From Flavihumibacter cheonanensis (lineage in GTDB: Bacteria; Bacteroidota; Bacteroidia; Chitinophagales; Chitinophagaceae): DNA of 64,000 nt. The notes beneath the pieces were generated by a model that was not told where the DNA came from, made no database searches, and saw only the letters and a program-made list of their open reading frames with translations. The stretch lies in the NCBI RefSeq assembly GCF_022352215.1, contig NZ_JAKRWF010000001.1:310001-374000 (forward strand), in the 5' to 3' direction. This document shows, piece by piece, positions 8,802-18,293 of the stretch; the first letter of the stretch is position 1; every line of letters begins with the position of its first letter. A program made the position numbers and the translations under genes.

Positions 8802-9166
8802 CCGCCTGCTGTTTAAAGACAGTAAAAAAGTAAACAACTAGTTCTTATAAATAACTGCCCTATCTCTCAATCTGCTTTTGGCGGAGAAAAGAGCGCTGGG
8901 GTTGGATGAAAAGGCAAATCCGAAGGGAACTCCTTTCTCATTCATTAATTAGTAAAAGTAAATATGAACAAGCCGTTCAGGGTTTGTTTACTACTGGTAC
9001 TTCTGAAGACTGCCTCTTAACGGGGTGGCCAAAAAAAGAAAAGGTCAGTAGCAAACGGGGATTGAAGTCCATCCACCACCATTCCAGCAGGTCTGGAAAA
9101 TCAGCTGTATAGCAGTTGTTTAGGGTGGATTGTCCTTTTAACCATGCGGCACAAATGGTAACTTAA
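8802..9166 (+). promoter_or_regulatory. Structured untranslated gap ahead of rplC
   Basis: These 365 bp lack a convincing gene, whereas most other gaps in the operon are 20-120 bp. Several helices can be drawn by eye. A long-range stem pairs 8986-8996 with 9046-9056 (10 of 11 pairs), and a 7-bp hairpin pairs 8968-8974 with 8981-8987, partly competing with it. A three-way junction has a closing helix 9071-9077/9124-9130 and two hairpins, 9082-9087/9093-9098 and 9102-9107/9113-9118. The junction ends about 36 nt before the rplC start. By analogy with r-protein leaders elsewhere this may be an autoregulatory element; that is inference. Confidence 0.5.
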
Positions 9167-9784
9167 ATGAAAGGAATTATTGGAAAAAAAATTGGGATGA
9201 CCAGCATCTTCAGTCCCGATGGCAAACAAACTGCCTGCACTATTATCGAAGCTGGTCCATGTGTCGTTACCCAGGTTAAGACGAAAGAGTCTGACGGGTA
9301 CAATGCAGTTCAGCTTGCTTTTGGCGACAAGAAAGAAAAGAATACTACCAAAGCCGAAGCCAATCACTTCTCCAAGGCACAAACCGCTGCCAAACGTTTC
9401 GTAAAAGAATTTCGTGATTATTCCATAGAAAAAGCGCTGGGTGAAACCATCACAGCTGAAATCTTCGCAGAAGGAGATAAAGTGGATGTGGTAGGTAATA
9501 CCAAGGGTAAAGGTTTCCAGGGTGTTGTAAAGCGCCACGGATTCAGCGGGGTAGGTGAAGCCTCCCACGGTCAGCACGATCGTCAGCGTGCTCCAGGTTC
9601 TCTGGGTAACTCTTCTGATGCATCCCGCGTAATGAAGGGTATGCGTATGGCTGGTCGCATGGGTAATGACCGTGTGAAAATGAAAGGCCTGAAAGTTCTG
9701 AAAGTATTTCCTGAAAAGAATTATATCCTGGTGAGTGGTTCAGTTCCTGGCCACAATGGTTCCATTGTTTTTATCCAGAAGTAA
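9167..9784 (+). CDS. rplC: 50S ribosomal protein L3
   Basis: L3 is an early assembly protein that reaches the peptidyl transferase region. It has 205 residues and starts [12 protein letters not shown], the usual L3 N-terminus. The signature around [14 protein letters not shown] and the loop [15 protein letters not shown] are intact, as is the C-terminal GSVPGHNGS. It follows the structured 365-bp gap and precedes rplD by 20 nt. Confidence 0.98.
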   Translation: MKGIIGKKIGMTSIFSPDGKQTACTIIEAGPCVVTQVKTKESDGYNAVQLAFGDKKEKNTTKAEANHFSKAQTAAKRFVKEFRDYSIEKALGETITAEIFAEGDKVDVVGNTKGKGFQGVVKRHGFSGVGEASHGQHDRQRAPGSLGNSSDASRVMKGMRMAGRMGNDRVKMKGLKVLKVFPEKNYILVSGSVPGHNGSIVFIQK

Positions 9785-9804
9785 ACCATTTAATCTGAAG
9801 TACG

Positions 9805-10443
9805 ATGCAAGTAGATGTTTTAAATATACAAGGACAGAAAACCGGAAGAACCGTTGAGTTACCGGAAGAGATCTTCGGGATTGAACCCAATGATCACGTT
9901 ATCTACCTCTCTGTAAAGCAATACCTGGCTGCACAGCGTCAGGGTACACATAAGGTAAAAACCCGTATGGAAGTGAAAGGTGCAAGCCGCAAGCTGCACC
10001 GTCAGAAGGGTACAGGTGGTTCCCGTAAGGGTAACCTGCGTAACCCCCTCTATAAAGGTGGTGGTACCATTTTTGGACCCAAGCCCCGCGATTACAGCTT
10101 CAAGTTGAACCGTAAGGTAAAGGATCTGGCCAAGATGTCTGCGCTGGCTTACAAAGCAAAAGAAAGTGCAATTGTAATCCTGGAAGATATCACCATGGAA
10201 GCTCCTAAAACCAAAACCTTTACAGGTGTTCTGAAAGCGTTGAATATTGCTGATAAGAAGGCATTGTTTATTCTGCCTGAAAATGGCGAGAACGTATACC
10301 TGAGCCTGCGTAACATTCCATCTGTGAATGCTAGCCTGCTGAGTGATATGAACACCTATGATATCGTGAACGCACAGGTTCTGGTATTGAGTGAAAGTGC
10401 TGCGAATGTATTTACTGAAGCAGACGTAGAAGAAACCGCATAA
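9805..10443 (+). CDS. rplD: 50S ribosomal protein L4
   Basis: L4 binds 23S rRNA domain I and lines the exit tunnel with its extended loop; in E. coli it also autoregulates the S10 operon. It has 212 residues. The tunnel loop is recognisable (RKLHRQKGTGGSRKG, then GPKPRDYSFKLNRKV). It lies 20 nt after rplC and 23 nt before rplW. Whether it regulates this operon cannot be told from the gene itself. Confidence 0.98.
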   Translation: MQVDVLNIQGQKTGRTVELPEEIFGIEPNDHVIYLSVKQYLAAQRQGTHKVKTRMEVKGASRKLHRQKGTGGSRKGNLRNPLYKGGGTIFGPKPRDYSFKLNRKVKDLAKMSALAYKAKESAIVILEDITMEAPKTKTFTGVLKALNIADKKALFILPENGENVYLSLRNIPSVNASLLSDMNTYDIVNAQVLVLSESAANVFTEADVEETA

Positions 10444-10466
10444 TCAAACATTCTAAATAGAAAGAA

Positions 10467-10766
10467 ATGAAACTTTCTGAAGTTCTGATAAAGCCCATCC
10501 TTACTGAAAAGGCAAATGCCCAGCAGGAAAGCCTGCGTCGCTTTGCTTTCAAAGTAGCGAGAAAGGCAAATAAACTGGAAATCAAAAAGGCGATTGAAAC
10601 CTTTTATGGTGTAACCGTAGTAGATGTAAATACTGCTGTAATTCCCGGTAAAAACAAAACCCGTTTTACAAAAGCTGGTTTTATCCAGGGCCGTAAGCCG
10701 GCTTACAAAAAGGCGCTGGTAACAGTTGCTGAAGGGGAGACGATTGACCTGTACGGAGCGGTGTAA
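10467..10766 (+). CDS. rplW: 50S ribosomal protein L23
   Basis: L23 sits at the tunnel exit and docks trigger factor and SRP. It has 99 residues, beginning with the typical VLIKPILTEKA block and containing GVTVVDVNTAV and the basic loop GKNKTRFTKAGF. A four-unit heptamer array starts 6 nt after its stop codon, in the 106-bp gap before rplB. Confidence 0.98.
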   Translation: MKLSEVLIKPILTEKANAQQESLRRFAFKVARKANKLEIKKAIETFYGVTVVDVNTAVIPGKNKTRFTKAGFIQGRKPAYKKALVTVAEGETIDLYGAV

Positions 10767-10772
10767 GAAAAG

Positions 10773-10800
10773 GTGAAACGTCAGACGTGAGACGTCAGAC
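10773..10800 (+). repeat. Heptamer array A (four units) between rplW and rplB
   Basis: Four tandem heptamers, GTGAAAC, GTCAGAC, GTGAGAC and GTCAGAC, start 6 nt after the rplW stop codon. Similar arrays occur at 13230, 18294, 43405, 52591, 59789 and 62526. No partner array in inverse orientation is present at this locus. Confidence 0.85.
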
Positions 10801-10872
10801 GGAAAACCTGGAAAGAAATTAGAATAATTAAAGTAGTGCGACGCTGAAAAGTTCGCAGCAAAAAATAAGAAG

Positions 10873-11712
<840 letters not shown>

Positions 11713-11747
11713 TCTACAATCATCAATCAGCATTCTAAAATTTAGAT

Positions 11748-12017
11748 ATGGCTCGTTCAATTAAAAAAGGTCCTTACGTAGACGTAAAACTGGAGCAGAA
11801 GGTGTTGAATATGACCGAAGGTAAATCCAAGAAAGGGGTTATCAAAACCTGGAGTCGTCGTTCAACGATTACACCTGATTTCGTTGGTCATACCTTCGCA
11901 GTGCACAACGGGAACAAGTTCATCCCGGTTTATGTAACGGAGTTCATGGTAGGTCACAAACTTGGTGAATTTGCACCTACCCGCAACTTCAAAGGACACT
12001 CTAGCAAGAAAATGTAA
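11748..12017 (+). CDS. rpsS: 30S ribosomal protein S19
   Basis: S19 pairs with S13 in the head of the small subunit. It has 89 residues, beginning [12 protein letters not shown], with the conserved [21 protein letters not shown] and [11 protein letters not shown] blocks. A strong hairpin without a T tail follows 14 nt after the stop. Confidence 0.98.
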   Translation: MARSIKKGPYVDVKLEQKVLNMTEGKSKKGVIKTWSRRSTITPDFVGHTFAVHNGNKFIPVYVTEFMVGHKLGEFAPTRNFKGHSSKKM

Positions 12018-12030
12018 TTAAATAAATGAT

Positions 12031-12053
12031 CCGCCCTGCTTCAGGCAGGGTGG
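12031..12053 (+). other. Intra-operon hairpin between rpsS and rplV
   Basis: A 9-bp GC-rich stem (arms 12031-12039 and 12045-12053, one G-T pair) with a TTCAG loop starts 14 nt after the rpsS stop. There is no T run, so it is unlikely to be an intrinsic terminator. It could mark an RNA processing or stability site. Confidence 0.6.
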
Positions 12054-12072
12054 GTTAAAGAATCATAAAACA

Positions 12073-12408
12073 ATGGAAGCAGTAGCTAAACTGAGAAATT
12101 ACCCCACATCGCCCAGAAAGATGCGTTTATTGGCTGACCTGGTGCGTGGCATGGAAGTAGAAAAGGCGCTGGCTGTGCTGGAGCACAATGCCAAGCATCC
12201 CGCTGTTCCTTTGCGCAAACTGGTAGTAAGTGCCATCAGCAACTGGAAGCAGGCAAATGAAGGTGGTGATGAGACCCAACTGGTTGTTAAGACCATTTTT
12301 GTAGACGGCGCAAGAACGCTGAAGCGTATGCGTCCGGCTCCCCAGGGTCGTGGTTACCGTGTTCGCAAGCGTAGCAATCACGTAACTGTAGTTGTAGATA
12401 CTAAATAA
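12073..12408 (+). CDS. rplV: 50S ribosomal protein L22
   Basis: L22 touches all 23S rRNA domains and its beta-hairpin lines the exit tunnel. It has 111 residues, with the conserved [14 protein letters not shown] block near the start and the C-terminal hairpin [19 protein letters not shown], the region linked to macrolide resistance in other bacteria. No unusual insertion is seen there. Confidence 0.98.
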   Translation: MEAVAKLRNYPTSPRKMRLLADLVRGMEVEKALAVLEHNAKHPAVPLRKLVVSAISNWKQANEGGDETQLVVKTIFVDGARTLKRMRPAPQGRGYRVRKRSNHVTVVVDTK

Positions 12409-12439
12409 TTCAATCGTATAAACTTAATATACCAAACAA

Positions 12440-13222
12440 ATGGGTCAGAAAACAAATCCTATTGGTGCAAGGTTGGGAATCATCCGCGGTTGGGAAAGCA
12501 ACTGGTTTGGCAGTAAAAAAGACTACTCGACCAAGTTGATTGAGGATCATAAGATCCGTACCTACCTCATGGCGCGTATTAACAAAGGAGGAATTTCTAA
12601 AATTGTTATCGAGCGTACCCTGGGTAAGCTGATTATCACCATCCATACGTCCAAGCCTGGAATCATCATAGGAAAAGGTGGTAACGAGGTAGATCGCATC
12701 AAGGAAGAATTGAAGAAGCTGACTGGGAAGGATGATGTACAGATTAACATTCTGGAGATTCGTCGCCCGGAACTGGATGCCAACATCGTTGCCGACACCA
12801 TCGCCAAGCAAATCGAAAACCGTATCAACTACAAGCGTGCCATTAAAATGGCTATTGCCTCTGCGTTGCGTATGGGTGCTGAGGGAATCAAGGTGAAAGT
12901 TAGCGGTCGTTTGGGTGGAGCAGAAATTGCCCGTTCTGAAGAGATCAAACAGGGTAGAACTCCATTGCATACACTTCGTATGGATATCGATTACGCTAAT
13001 GTCTTTGCATTGACTGTATACGGTAAAATTGGTATCAAAGTTTGGATCTGTAAAGGCGAAGTATTAGCCAAGCGTGATCTGAACCCGAATTTCATCGGTG
13101 GAAAAGAAGCAGGTCCGATGGGTGATCGTCGGGAGAGCCGTGGAGGTGATGACCGTCGTGGTGGTGGAGATCGTGACCGTGACCGCAGAGGCGGTGGAGG
13201 CGGTGGTCGCAGGAGAGGGTAA
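12440..13222 (+). CDS. rpsC: 30S ribosomal protein S3 with an Arg/Gly-rich tail
   Basis: S3 forms the mRNA entry site of the small subunit with S4 and S5. It has 260 residues, longer than the 233 of E. coli. The N-terminal domain starts [13 protein letters not shown]. The KH domain carries [15 protein letters not shown] near residue 75, and the C-terminal domain is normal up to about residue 228. It then extends into a low-complexity tail of ~32 residues built from RGG, DRDR and GGG motifs. That tail resembles RNA-binding RGG regions and is an addition to the core fold. Heptamer array B follows 7 nt after the stop. Confidence 0.97.
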   Translation: MGQKTNPIGARLGIIRGWESNWFGSKKDYSTKLIEDHKIRTYLMARINKGGISKIVIERTLGKLIITIHTSKPGIIIGKGGNEVDRIKEELKKLTGKDDVQINILEIRRPELDANIVADTIAKQIENRINYKRAIKMAIASALRMGAEGIKVKVSGRLGGAEIARSEEIKQGRTPLHTLRMDIDYANVFALTVYGKIGIKVWICKGEVLAKRDLNPNFIGGKEAGPMGDRRESRGGDDRRGGGDRDRDRRGGGGGGRRRG

Positions 13223-13229
13223 TACCTTA

Positions 13230-13257
13230 GTGAGACGTGAGATGTGAGACGTGAGAT
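13230..13257 (+). repeat. Heptamer array B (four units) between rpsC and rplP
   Basis: Four tandem heptamers alternate GTGAGAC and GTGAGAT twice, starting 7 nt after the rpsC stop. It is the most regular copy of the family and lies in the 84-bp gap inside the operon. Confidence 0.85.
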
Positions 13258-13306
13258 GACTTTACAGAATCTGATTTTAAAAAGAACATTGACAAATTAA
13301 TATAAG

Positions 13307-13726
13307 ATGTTACAGCCAAAAAGAACAAAACACAGGAAGATGCAGAAGATGCCTGTGAAAGGCAATGCAAAACGCGGCACCAGCCTGTCCTTTGGTTCCT
13401 TCGGTCTGAAAGCGCTGGAAACAGTGTGGATGACGGATCGCCAGATTGAAAGTGCCCGCCAGGCAATGACCCGTTCCATGAAGCGGGAAGGAAATGTCTG
13501 GATCCGCATTTTCCCTGATAAAATCGTTACCAAGAAACCCGCTGAAGTAAGGATGGGTAAAGGTAAAGGTAACCCTGATCATTGGGCTGCTGTAGTAAAG
13601 CCCGGTCGTATTCTGTTCGAGTGCGATGGCGTTTCTGAAGAGGTAGCAAAGACCGCAATGGAACTGGCTGCTCAGAAATTACCGATTAAAACAAAGTTTG
13701 TAGTTCGTCGTGAACTGCAATCCTAA
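13307..13726 (+). CDS. rplP: 50S ribosomal protein L16
   Basis: L16 helps shape the A-site of the large subunit. It has 139 residues, starting [14 protein letters not shown], with the conserved [21 protein letters not shown] and [20 protein letters not shown] blocks. It lies 26 nt before rpmC. Confidence 0.98.
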   Translation: MLQPKRTKHRKMQKMPVKGNAKRGTSLSFGSFGLKALETVWMTDRQIESARQAMTRSMKREGNVWIRIFPDKIVTKKPAEVRMGKGKGNPDHWAAVVKPGRILFECDGVSEEVAKTAMELAAQKLPIKTKFVVRRELQS

Positions 13727-13752
13727 GCTATAACAACAAAATCGACCATACG

Positions 13753-13962
13753 ATGTCAAAGAAGACCGATTTCGTAGCCACCCTGAAAGATATGAGCCTG
13801 GCTGATCTGAAGGCTCGCATTCAGGAAGATGAACTGCGTCTGAAGAAGCTCGAGTTTGCTCATGCGATCACTCCGCTGGAGAATCCGATGAGCATCCGTT
13901 CTCTTCGCCGGGATATTGCCCGTCTGAAAACGGAATTAACCAAAAAACTGGCCACTGCCTGA
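13753..13962 (+). CDS. rpmC: 50S ribosomal protein L29
   Basis: This small two-helix protein sits near the tunnel exit. It has 69 residues, with the typical LADLKARIQEDELRLKKL helix and the IRSLRRDIARLKTEL signature. It is placed between rplP and rpsQ as expected. Confidence 0.96.
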   Translation: MSKKTDFVATLKDMSLADLKARIQEDELRLKKLEFAHAITPLENPMSIRSLRRDIARLKTELTKKLATA

Positions 13963-14012
13963 TCAGGTAGCCCAGGTGTATTCAAAAAGCGAATAAGCTA
14001 AAAAAGATAACA

Positions 14013-14270
14013 ATGGCTGAAAGAAATTTGCGTAAAACAAGGATTGGTTATGTAACCAGCAACAAAATGGAGAAAACCGTTACCGTTGCCGTTGAAAGAA
14101 AGGTGAAGCACCCAATCTACGGTAAGTTCGTAAAGAAGACTACCAAGTTCCATGCACACGACGAAAAGAACGAGTGCAGCATTGGTGATCTGGTACGAAT
14201 CATGGAAACCCGCCCGCTCAGCAAAACAAAGCGCTGGAGAATGGTGGAGATCGTAGAGAAAGTGAAGTAA
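14013..14270 (+). CDS. rpsQ: 30S ribosomal protein S17
   Basis: S17 binds 16S rRNA early in assembly through an OB fold. It has 85 residues, starting [16 protein letters not shown]. The signature [18 protein letters not shown] is near the C-terminus. It lies 41 nt before rplN. Confidence 0.98.
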   Translation: MAERNLRKTRIGYVTSNKMEKTVTVAVERKVKHPIYGKFVKKTTKFHAHDEKNECSIGDLVRIMETRPLSKTKRWRMVEIVEKVK

Positions 14271-14311
14271 TCCCTCTGTTTTACATTACTAATTGAATAA
14301 ATTAATTTAAG

Positions 14312-14680
14312 ATGATTCAGCAAGAAAGCAGACTGAATGTAGCTGATAACAGTGGAGCCAAGGAAGTGCTGGTTATTCGCGTGTTGGGTAACAGCGGCCA
14401 GGACTATGCCAAGATCGGCGACAAAATTGTCGTAACTGTTAAGGACGCCATTCCTGCAGGTGGTATCAAAAAAGGTACCGTTACCAAAGCGGTAATCGTT
14501 CGTACCAAGAACAAACTGCGCCGTAAAGATGGTTCCTACATCCGGTTTGATGACAACGCCGTTGTGTTGTTGAACAACTCCGATGAACCTCGTGGTACAC
14601 GTATTTTCGGACCTGTAGCAAGAGAATTGCGCGACAAGGGATATATGAAGATTATTTCTCTTGCTCCGGAAGTATTATAA
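14312..14680 (+). CDS. rplN: 50S ribosomal protein L14
   Basis: L14 forms part of the intersubunit bridges. It has 122 residues, starting [18 protein letters not shown], with the [14 protein letters not shown]-like loop and the C-terminal [22 protein letters not shown], all typical. Its 3' end carries the -33 part of a candidate internal promoter. Confidence 0.98.
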   Translation: MIQQESRLNVADNSGAKEVLVIRVLGNSGQDYAKIGDKIVVTVKDAIPAGGIKKGTVTKAVIVRTKNKLRRKDGSYIRFDDNAVVLLNNSDEPRGTRIFGPVARELRDKGYMKIISLAPEVL

Positions 14681-14691
14681 TTGTACCTTTG
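14661..14691 (+). promoter_or_regulatory. Candidate internal promoter ahead of rplX
   Basis: TTG at 14661-14663, inside the end of rplN, is 20 bp from a perfect TACCTTTG box at 14684-14691. The start of rplX is 62 nt further on. It could supply extra transcription of the downstream half of the operon. Confidence 0.45.
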
Positions 14692-14752
14692 CGCCCCGAT
14701 TAAGGGAGCACGGGCAGAAAACAAAAGTGAAAAATAGATAAACAGAATCTAC

Positions 14753-15091
14753 ATGAGCACAAGATTCAAAGCTAAATACAACATTAAAAAAGGCGACACG
14801 GTGGTAGTTATTGCCGGAGACGACAAAGATCTGAAGAAACCACGTAAGGTTTTGGAAGTAATGGTGGACGAAGGTCGCGTGATCGTTGAAGGGGTGAATA
14901 TCATCACCAAACACACGAAGCCTTCTGCACAGAATACCAAAGGTGGTATCGTTAAGAAGGAAGCTGCCATCAATATCTCCAACATTATGTTGTGGGATGC
15001 TAAAGCCGGTGCTGCCACCAAGGTAAAGCGTACCCGTGAAGCTGGAAAGTTAGTTCGTGTTTCTAAAAAATCAGGGGAGGTAATTAAGTAA
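14753..15091 (+). CDS. rplX: 50S ribosomal protein L24
   Basis: L24 initiates large-subunit assembly. It has 112 residues with a KOW motif ([25 protein letters not shown]) and the conserved [12 protein letters not shown] block. Its stop codon shares one base with the rplE start (TAATG), so the two are translationally coupled. Confidence 0.98.
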   Translation: MSTRFKAKYNIKKGDTVVVIAGDDKDLKKPRKVLEVMVDEGRVIVEGVNIITKHTKPSAQNTKGGIVKKEAAINISNIMLWDAKAGAATKVKRTREAGKLVRVSKKSGEVIK

Positions 15092-15669
15092 TGAGTACCG
15101 TTAAATATACTCCGCGACTGGCAGACAAGTACAAGAATGAAGTTGTACCTGCCTTAATGAAAAAGTTTGGCTATGGCACTATCATGCAGGCCCCCAAACT
15201 TACCAAGATCTGTCTGAACCGTGGCGTGAATGGCGCTGTGGCGGATAAGAAACTGGTTGACATTGCAGTAGAAGAGCTGTCTACCATTACTGGTCAGAAA
15301 GCAGTAGCTACCATGTCAAAGAAAGACATCTCCAACTTCAAGTTGCGTAAGAACATGCCAATTGGTGCACGTGTAACTTTACGTGGTGAGAAGATGTATG
15401 AATTCCTGGATCGTCTTATCTCTGTTTCACTGCCCCGCGTACGTGACTTCAAAGGTATCAGCGAGAAGAGCTTTGACGGCCGTGGTAATTATACCCTGGG
15501 TGTTACTGAGCAGATCATATTCCCGGAAATCGATATTGATAAAGTGAACAAGATCACTGGTCTGGATATCACTTTTGTTACTACAGCAGGAACCAATGAA
15601 GAAGCATATGAATTGCTGAAAGAATTGGGAATGCCGTTCCGTAATATCAAAAGAGGAGAAAACGCTTAA
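15091..15669 (+). CDS. rplE: 50S ribosomal protein L5
   Basis: L5 binds 5S rRNA and contacts the P-site tRNA. It has 192 residues, slightly longer than the 179 of E. coli. Conserved parts are [60 protein letters not shown] and the C-terminal LGMPFR. Its start overlaps the rplX stop by one base. Confidence 0.98.
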   Translation: MSTVKYTPRLADKYKNEVVPALMKKFGYGTIMQAPKLTKICLNRGVNGAVADKKLVDIAVEELSTITGQKAVATMSKKDISNFKLRKNMPIGARVTLRGEKMYEFLDRLISVSLPRVRDFKGISEKSFDGRGNYTLGVTEQIIFPEIDIDKVNKITGLDITFVTTAGTNEEAYELLKELGMPFRNIKRGENA

Positions 15670-15689
15670 CTTACTTTTTAACTAATAAT

Positions 15690-15959
15690 ATGGCAAAAAA
15701 ATCAGTAGAAGCCAGACAAAGGAAAAGAGAGGCGATGGTAGCCAAGTATGCTGAGAAGCGTGCTGCTCTGAAAGCTGCCGGAGATTACCAAGCACTTGAT
15801 AGCCTGCCGAAGAATGCTTCTCCCGTTCGTTTGAAGAATCGCTGCCAGTTGACTGGCCGTCCGAAAGGTTACATGCGTTATTTCGGATTGTCAAGGGTTA
15901 TGTTCCGTGATATGGCCCTGGCTGGAAAGATTCCTGGAGTAAAGAAAGCCAGCTGGTAA
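15690..15959 (+). CDS. rpsN: 30S ribosomal protein S14 (zinc-independent form)
   Basis: S14 is needed for assembly of the 30S head. It has 89 residues, with the [20 protein letters not shown] signature and the C-terminal [11 protein letters not shown]. It lacks the CxxC pairs of the zinc-binding short form, so it is the long, zinc-free type. Confidence 0.98.
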   Translation: MAKKSVEARQRKREAMVAKYAEKRAALKAAGDYQALDSLPKNASPVRLKNRCQLTGRPKGYMRYFGLSRVMFRDMALAGKIPGVKKASW

Positions 15960-16044
15960 GGAAATTTCCGGCAGGAGAAAATTTGTTGATATCAGCTAGG
16001 ATATCGCATTGTAAAACAATTATCAATCAAACTTATTTTAGACA

Positions 16045-16443
16045 ATGGTTACTGATCCTATAGCAGACTTCCTGACCCGCATTCGTAATGCACAAATGGC
16101 TGGTCATCGTATCGTGGAAATTCCTGCTTCTAACCTGAAAAAGCGTATAACTGAAATTTTGTACGATAAGGGATATATCCTTAAGTACAAATTCGAAGAA
16201 GATAACAAACAGGGAATCATCAAGATTGCCTTAAAATACGATCCCTCTACCAAGCAGCCTGCAATTCAGAGCCTGGAGCGGGTTAGTCGTCCTGGTCTTC
16301 GTCAGTATGCCAAGCCTGCTGATTTCACCCGAGTTAAAAATGGTCTCGGTGTTGCAATTCTTTCTACTTCCAAGGGAGTTATGACAGATAAGGAAGCGAA
16401 ATCGCAGAATGTAGGTGGCGAAGTACTTTGCTACATTTACTAA
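16045..16443 (+). CDS. rpsH: 30S ribosomal protein S8
   Basis: S8 binds the central domain of 16S rRNA and, in E. coli, represses the spc operon. It has 132 residues, starting MVTDPIADFLTRIRNA, with the C-terminal signature LGVAILSTSKGVMTDKEA and ending GGEVLCYIY. A perfect 11-bp hairpin follows 7 nt after its stop. Confidence 0.98.
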   Translation: MVTDPIADFLTRIRNAQMAGHRIVEIPASNLKKRITEILYDKGYILKYKFEEDNKQGIIKIALKYDPSTKQPAIQSLERVSRPGLRQYAKPADFTRVKNGLGVAILSTSKGVMTDKEAKSQNVGGEVLCYIY

Positions 16444-16450
16444 GATACTT

Positions 16451-16476
16451 ATTGCGCAATGGCAACATTGCGCAAT
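16451..16476 (+). other. Intra-operon hairpin between rpsH and rplF
   Basis: A perfect 11-bp stem (arms 16451-16461 and 16466-16476) with a GCAA tetraloop, a GNRA type, starts 7 nt after the rpsH stop. It has no T tail and lies in a 123-bp gap. A processing site or regulator target is possible. Confidence 0.65.
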
Positions 16477-16566
16477 TCACATATAACTGGCTGTTGATAC
16501 ATTAAGGCGTCCTATACCCGTCTGACCGATCAGCAGACTCATACATAAACTTTCAATTTTTTAAAC

Positions 16567-17121
16567 ATGTCTCGTATAGGTAAAAAACCCGTTAATGTTC
16601 CTGCAGGTGTAACCATCACTGTTGGAAAGGACAATGTGATTACAGTTAAAGGTCCTAAGGGTGAACTCAAGCAGGCGATTGATCGCGATATCAACGTCGA
16701 AGTTGTGGGAAATGAAGTGTTGATCAAACGCCCAACTGACCAGATCCGTCACCGTGCACTGCATGGTTTGTACCGCGCTTTGCTGGCAAACCTCGTAAAA
16801 GGTGTAACAGATGGATTTAAAGCAGAAATGGAACTAGTGGGTGTGGGTTTCAAAGCTGCCAATACAGGTAATACACTGGACCTGGCACTCGGTTACTCTC
16901 ACAACATCGTTTTTGAAATTCCAAAAGAATTGAAAGTTGCTACTGTAACTGAAAAAGGACAGAACCCCAAGATAATTCTGGAAAGCTCTGACAAGCAATT
17001 GCTTGGTCAGGTTGCTGCCAAAATCCGCAGTCTTCGTAAGCCTGAGCCGTACAAAGGAAAAGGTGTTCGCTTTGTGGGTGAAGTGGTACGTAAGAAAGCA
17101 GGTAAAGCCGCCGGTAAATAA
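16567..17121 (+). CDS. rplF: 50S ribosomal protein L6
   Basis: L6 lies at the base of the L7/L12 stalk near the factor-binding site. It has 184 residues, starting MSRIGKKPVNVPAGV, with the C-terminal signature PEPYKGKGVRFVGEVVRKKAGK. It is followed by a short hairpin and rplR. Confidence 0.98.
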   Translation: MSRIGKKPVNVPAGVTITVGKDNVITVKGPKGELKQAIDRDINVEVVGNEVLIKRPTDQIRHRALHGLYRALLANLVKGVTDGFKAEMELVGVGFKAANTGNTLDLALGYSHNIVFEIPKELKVATVTEKGQNPKIILESSDKQLLGQVAAKIRSLRKPEPYKGKGVRFVGEVVRKKAGKAAGK

Positions 17122-17137
17122 ATTTAAATTGTTCAAC

Positions 17138-17158
17138 GGCTCCGGCAGCATCGGAGCT
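17138..17158 (+). other. Intra-operon hairpin between rplF and rplR
   Basis: A 7-bp stem (arms 17138-17144 and 17152-17158, outer pair G-T) with a 7-nt loop lies 16 nt after the rplF stop. It has a short T stretch but no proper tail, so it is a weak candidate for processing or pausing. Confidence 0.4.
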
Positions 17159-17172
17159 TTAAATAAACAGAA

Positions 17173-17526
17173 ATGGAAACAAAATCAATCAGAAGACAGA
17201 AGATCCAGTATCGCATTCGCAAGAAAGTGTCTGGTACTGCTCAGAAGCCTCGTCTGTCTGTTTTCCGCAGTAACGCAGAAACCTATGCTCAATTGATTGA
17301 CGATGAAAATGGAGTAACACTGGCCGCAGCAAGCACCCGTGATAAGGATATCCAGGCTCAGAAAGTTACAAAAACTGAAAAGGGTAAACTTCTCGGAGCA
17401 GCAATTGCTACCAAAGCAAAAGCACTGGGACTGGAAACAGTAGTGTTTGACCGTGGTGGTCGTTTGTACCATGGCCGAATCAAAGCGGTTGCGGATGGTG
17501 CTCGTGAAGGAGGACTCCAATTCTAA
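17173..17526 (+). CDS. rplR: 50S ribosomal protein L18
   Basis: L18 binds 5S rRNA with L5. It has 117 residues, with the conserved [18 protein letters not shown] block and the C-terminal [24 protein letters not shown] signature. It lies 44 nt before rpsE. Confidence 0.98.
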   Translation: METKSIRRQKIQYRIRKKVSGTAQKPRLSVFRSNAETYAQLIDDENGVTLAAASTRDKDIQAQKVTKTEKGKLLGAAIATKAKALGLETVVFDRGGRLYHGRIKAVADGAREGGLQF

Positions 17527-17570
17527 GCATCGTTCCAAAAAATCTAAATTCAACTTAATTTCTGCAATAA

Positions 17571-18089
17571 ATGGCACAAGTAATTTTAAATAAAGTAAAA
17601 GCCGGTGACCTTGAGCTCAAGGAGAAAGTTGTTGCAATCAACCGGGTTGTAAAAACTACCAAAGGTGGTCGCTCCTTCAGTTTCTCTGCACTGGTTGTGG
17701 TAGGAAATGAAAATGGAGTAGTTGGTCACGGACTCGGAAAAGCCAAAGAAGTTCAGGAAGCAATTACCAAGGGTATTGAAGATGCCAAAAAGAACCTGAT
17801 CAAGGTTCCTGTAATGCATGGCACTATTCCTCATGACCAACTCGCAAAAGAAGGTGCTGCTAAAGTACTGATCAAGCCAGCTGCCCATGGTACTGGTGTA
17901 ATTGCCGGAGGTAGCATGCGTGCGGTATTGGAAAGTGCTGGTATCACCGACGTATTAGCAAAAAGCCTGGGTTCCGCAAATCCGCACAACGTGGTAAAAG
18001 CGACTTTCAAGGCGCTGGCTACACTGAAAGAACCCGTACAGGTAGCTAAAACCCGTACCGTTAGTCTTAAGAAAGTATTTAATGGATAA
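17571..18089 (+). CDS. rpsE: 30S ribosomal protein S5
   Basis: S5 is an accuracy protein of the small subunit. It has 172 residues, with the double-stranded RNA-binding signature [21 protein letters not shown] and the C-terminal domain with [15 protein letters not shown] and [11 protein letters not shown]. It lies 19 nt before rpmD. Confidence 0.98.
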   Translation: MAQVILNKVKAGDLELKEKVVAINRVVKTTKGGRSFSFSALVVVGNENGVVGHGLGKAKEVQEAITKGIEDAKKNLIKVPVMHGTIPHDQLAKEGAAKVLIKPAAHGTGVIAGGSMRAVLESAGITDVLAKSLGSANPHNVVKATFKALATLKEPVQVAKTRTVSLKKVFNG

Positions 18090-18108
18090 TCTCCCAATCA
18101 GAATAGAG

Positions 18109-18288
18109 ATGAAAAAGATTAAGATCACACAAGTTAAAAGTGCCATCGATCGTCCTGAAAGTCAGAAACTGACCCTGAAGGCGCTCGGTCTGAGAAAGAT
18201 GAATTCCTCCCGCGAGGTAGAAGCAACCCCTCAGATCCTGGGAATGGTACGTAAGGTTGAACACCTGTTGAAGGTGGAAGAAGCGTAA
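18109..18288 (+). CDS. rpmD: 50S ribosomal protein L30
   Basis: This short large-subunit protein has 59 residues from the ATG at 18109. An earlier in-frame ATG at 18082 overlaps the end of rpsE and would add nine atypical residues, so the later start is preferred. The core KSAIDRPESQKLTLKALGL and QILGMVRKVEHLL are typical. A large heptamer inverted repeat begins 5 nt after its stop. Confidence 0.96.
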   Translation: MKKIKITQVKSAIDRPESQKLTLKALGLRKMNSSREVEATPQILGMVRKVEHLLKVEEA

Positions 18289-18293
18289 TAATG

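Noticed and set aside
8906-9112. 68-codon frame in the rpsJ-rplC gap
   Set aside because: The product is basic and low in recognisable pattern, and it overlaps the proposed RNA helices. No family resemblance was seen.
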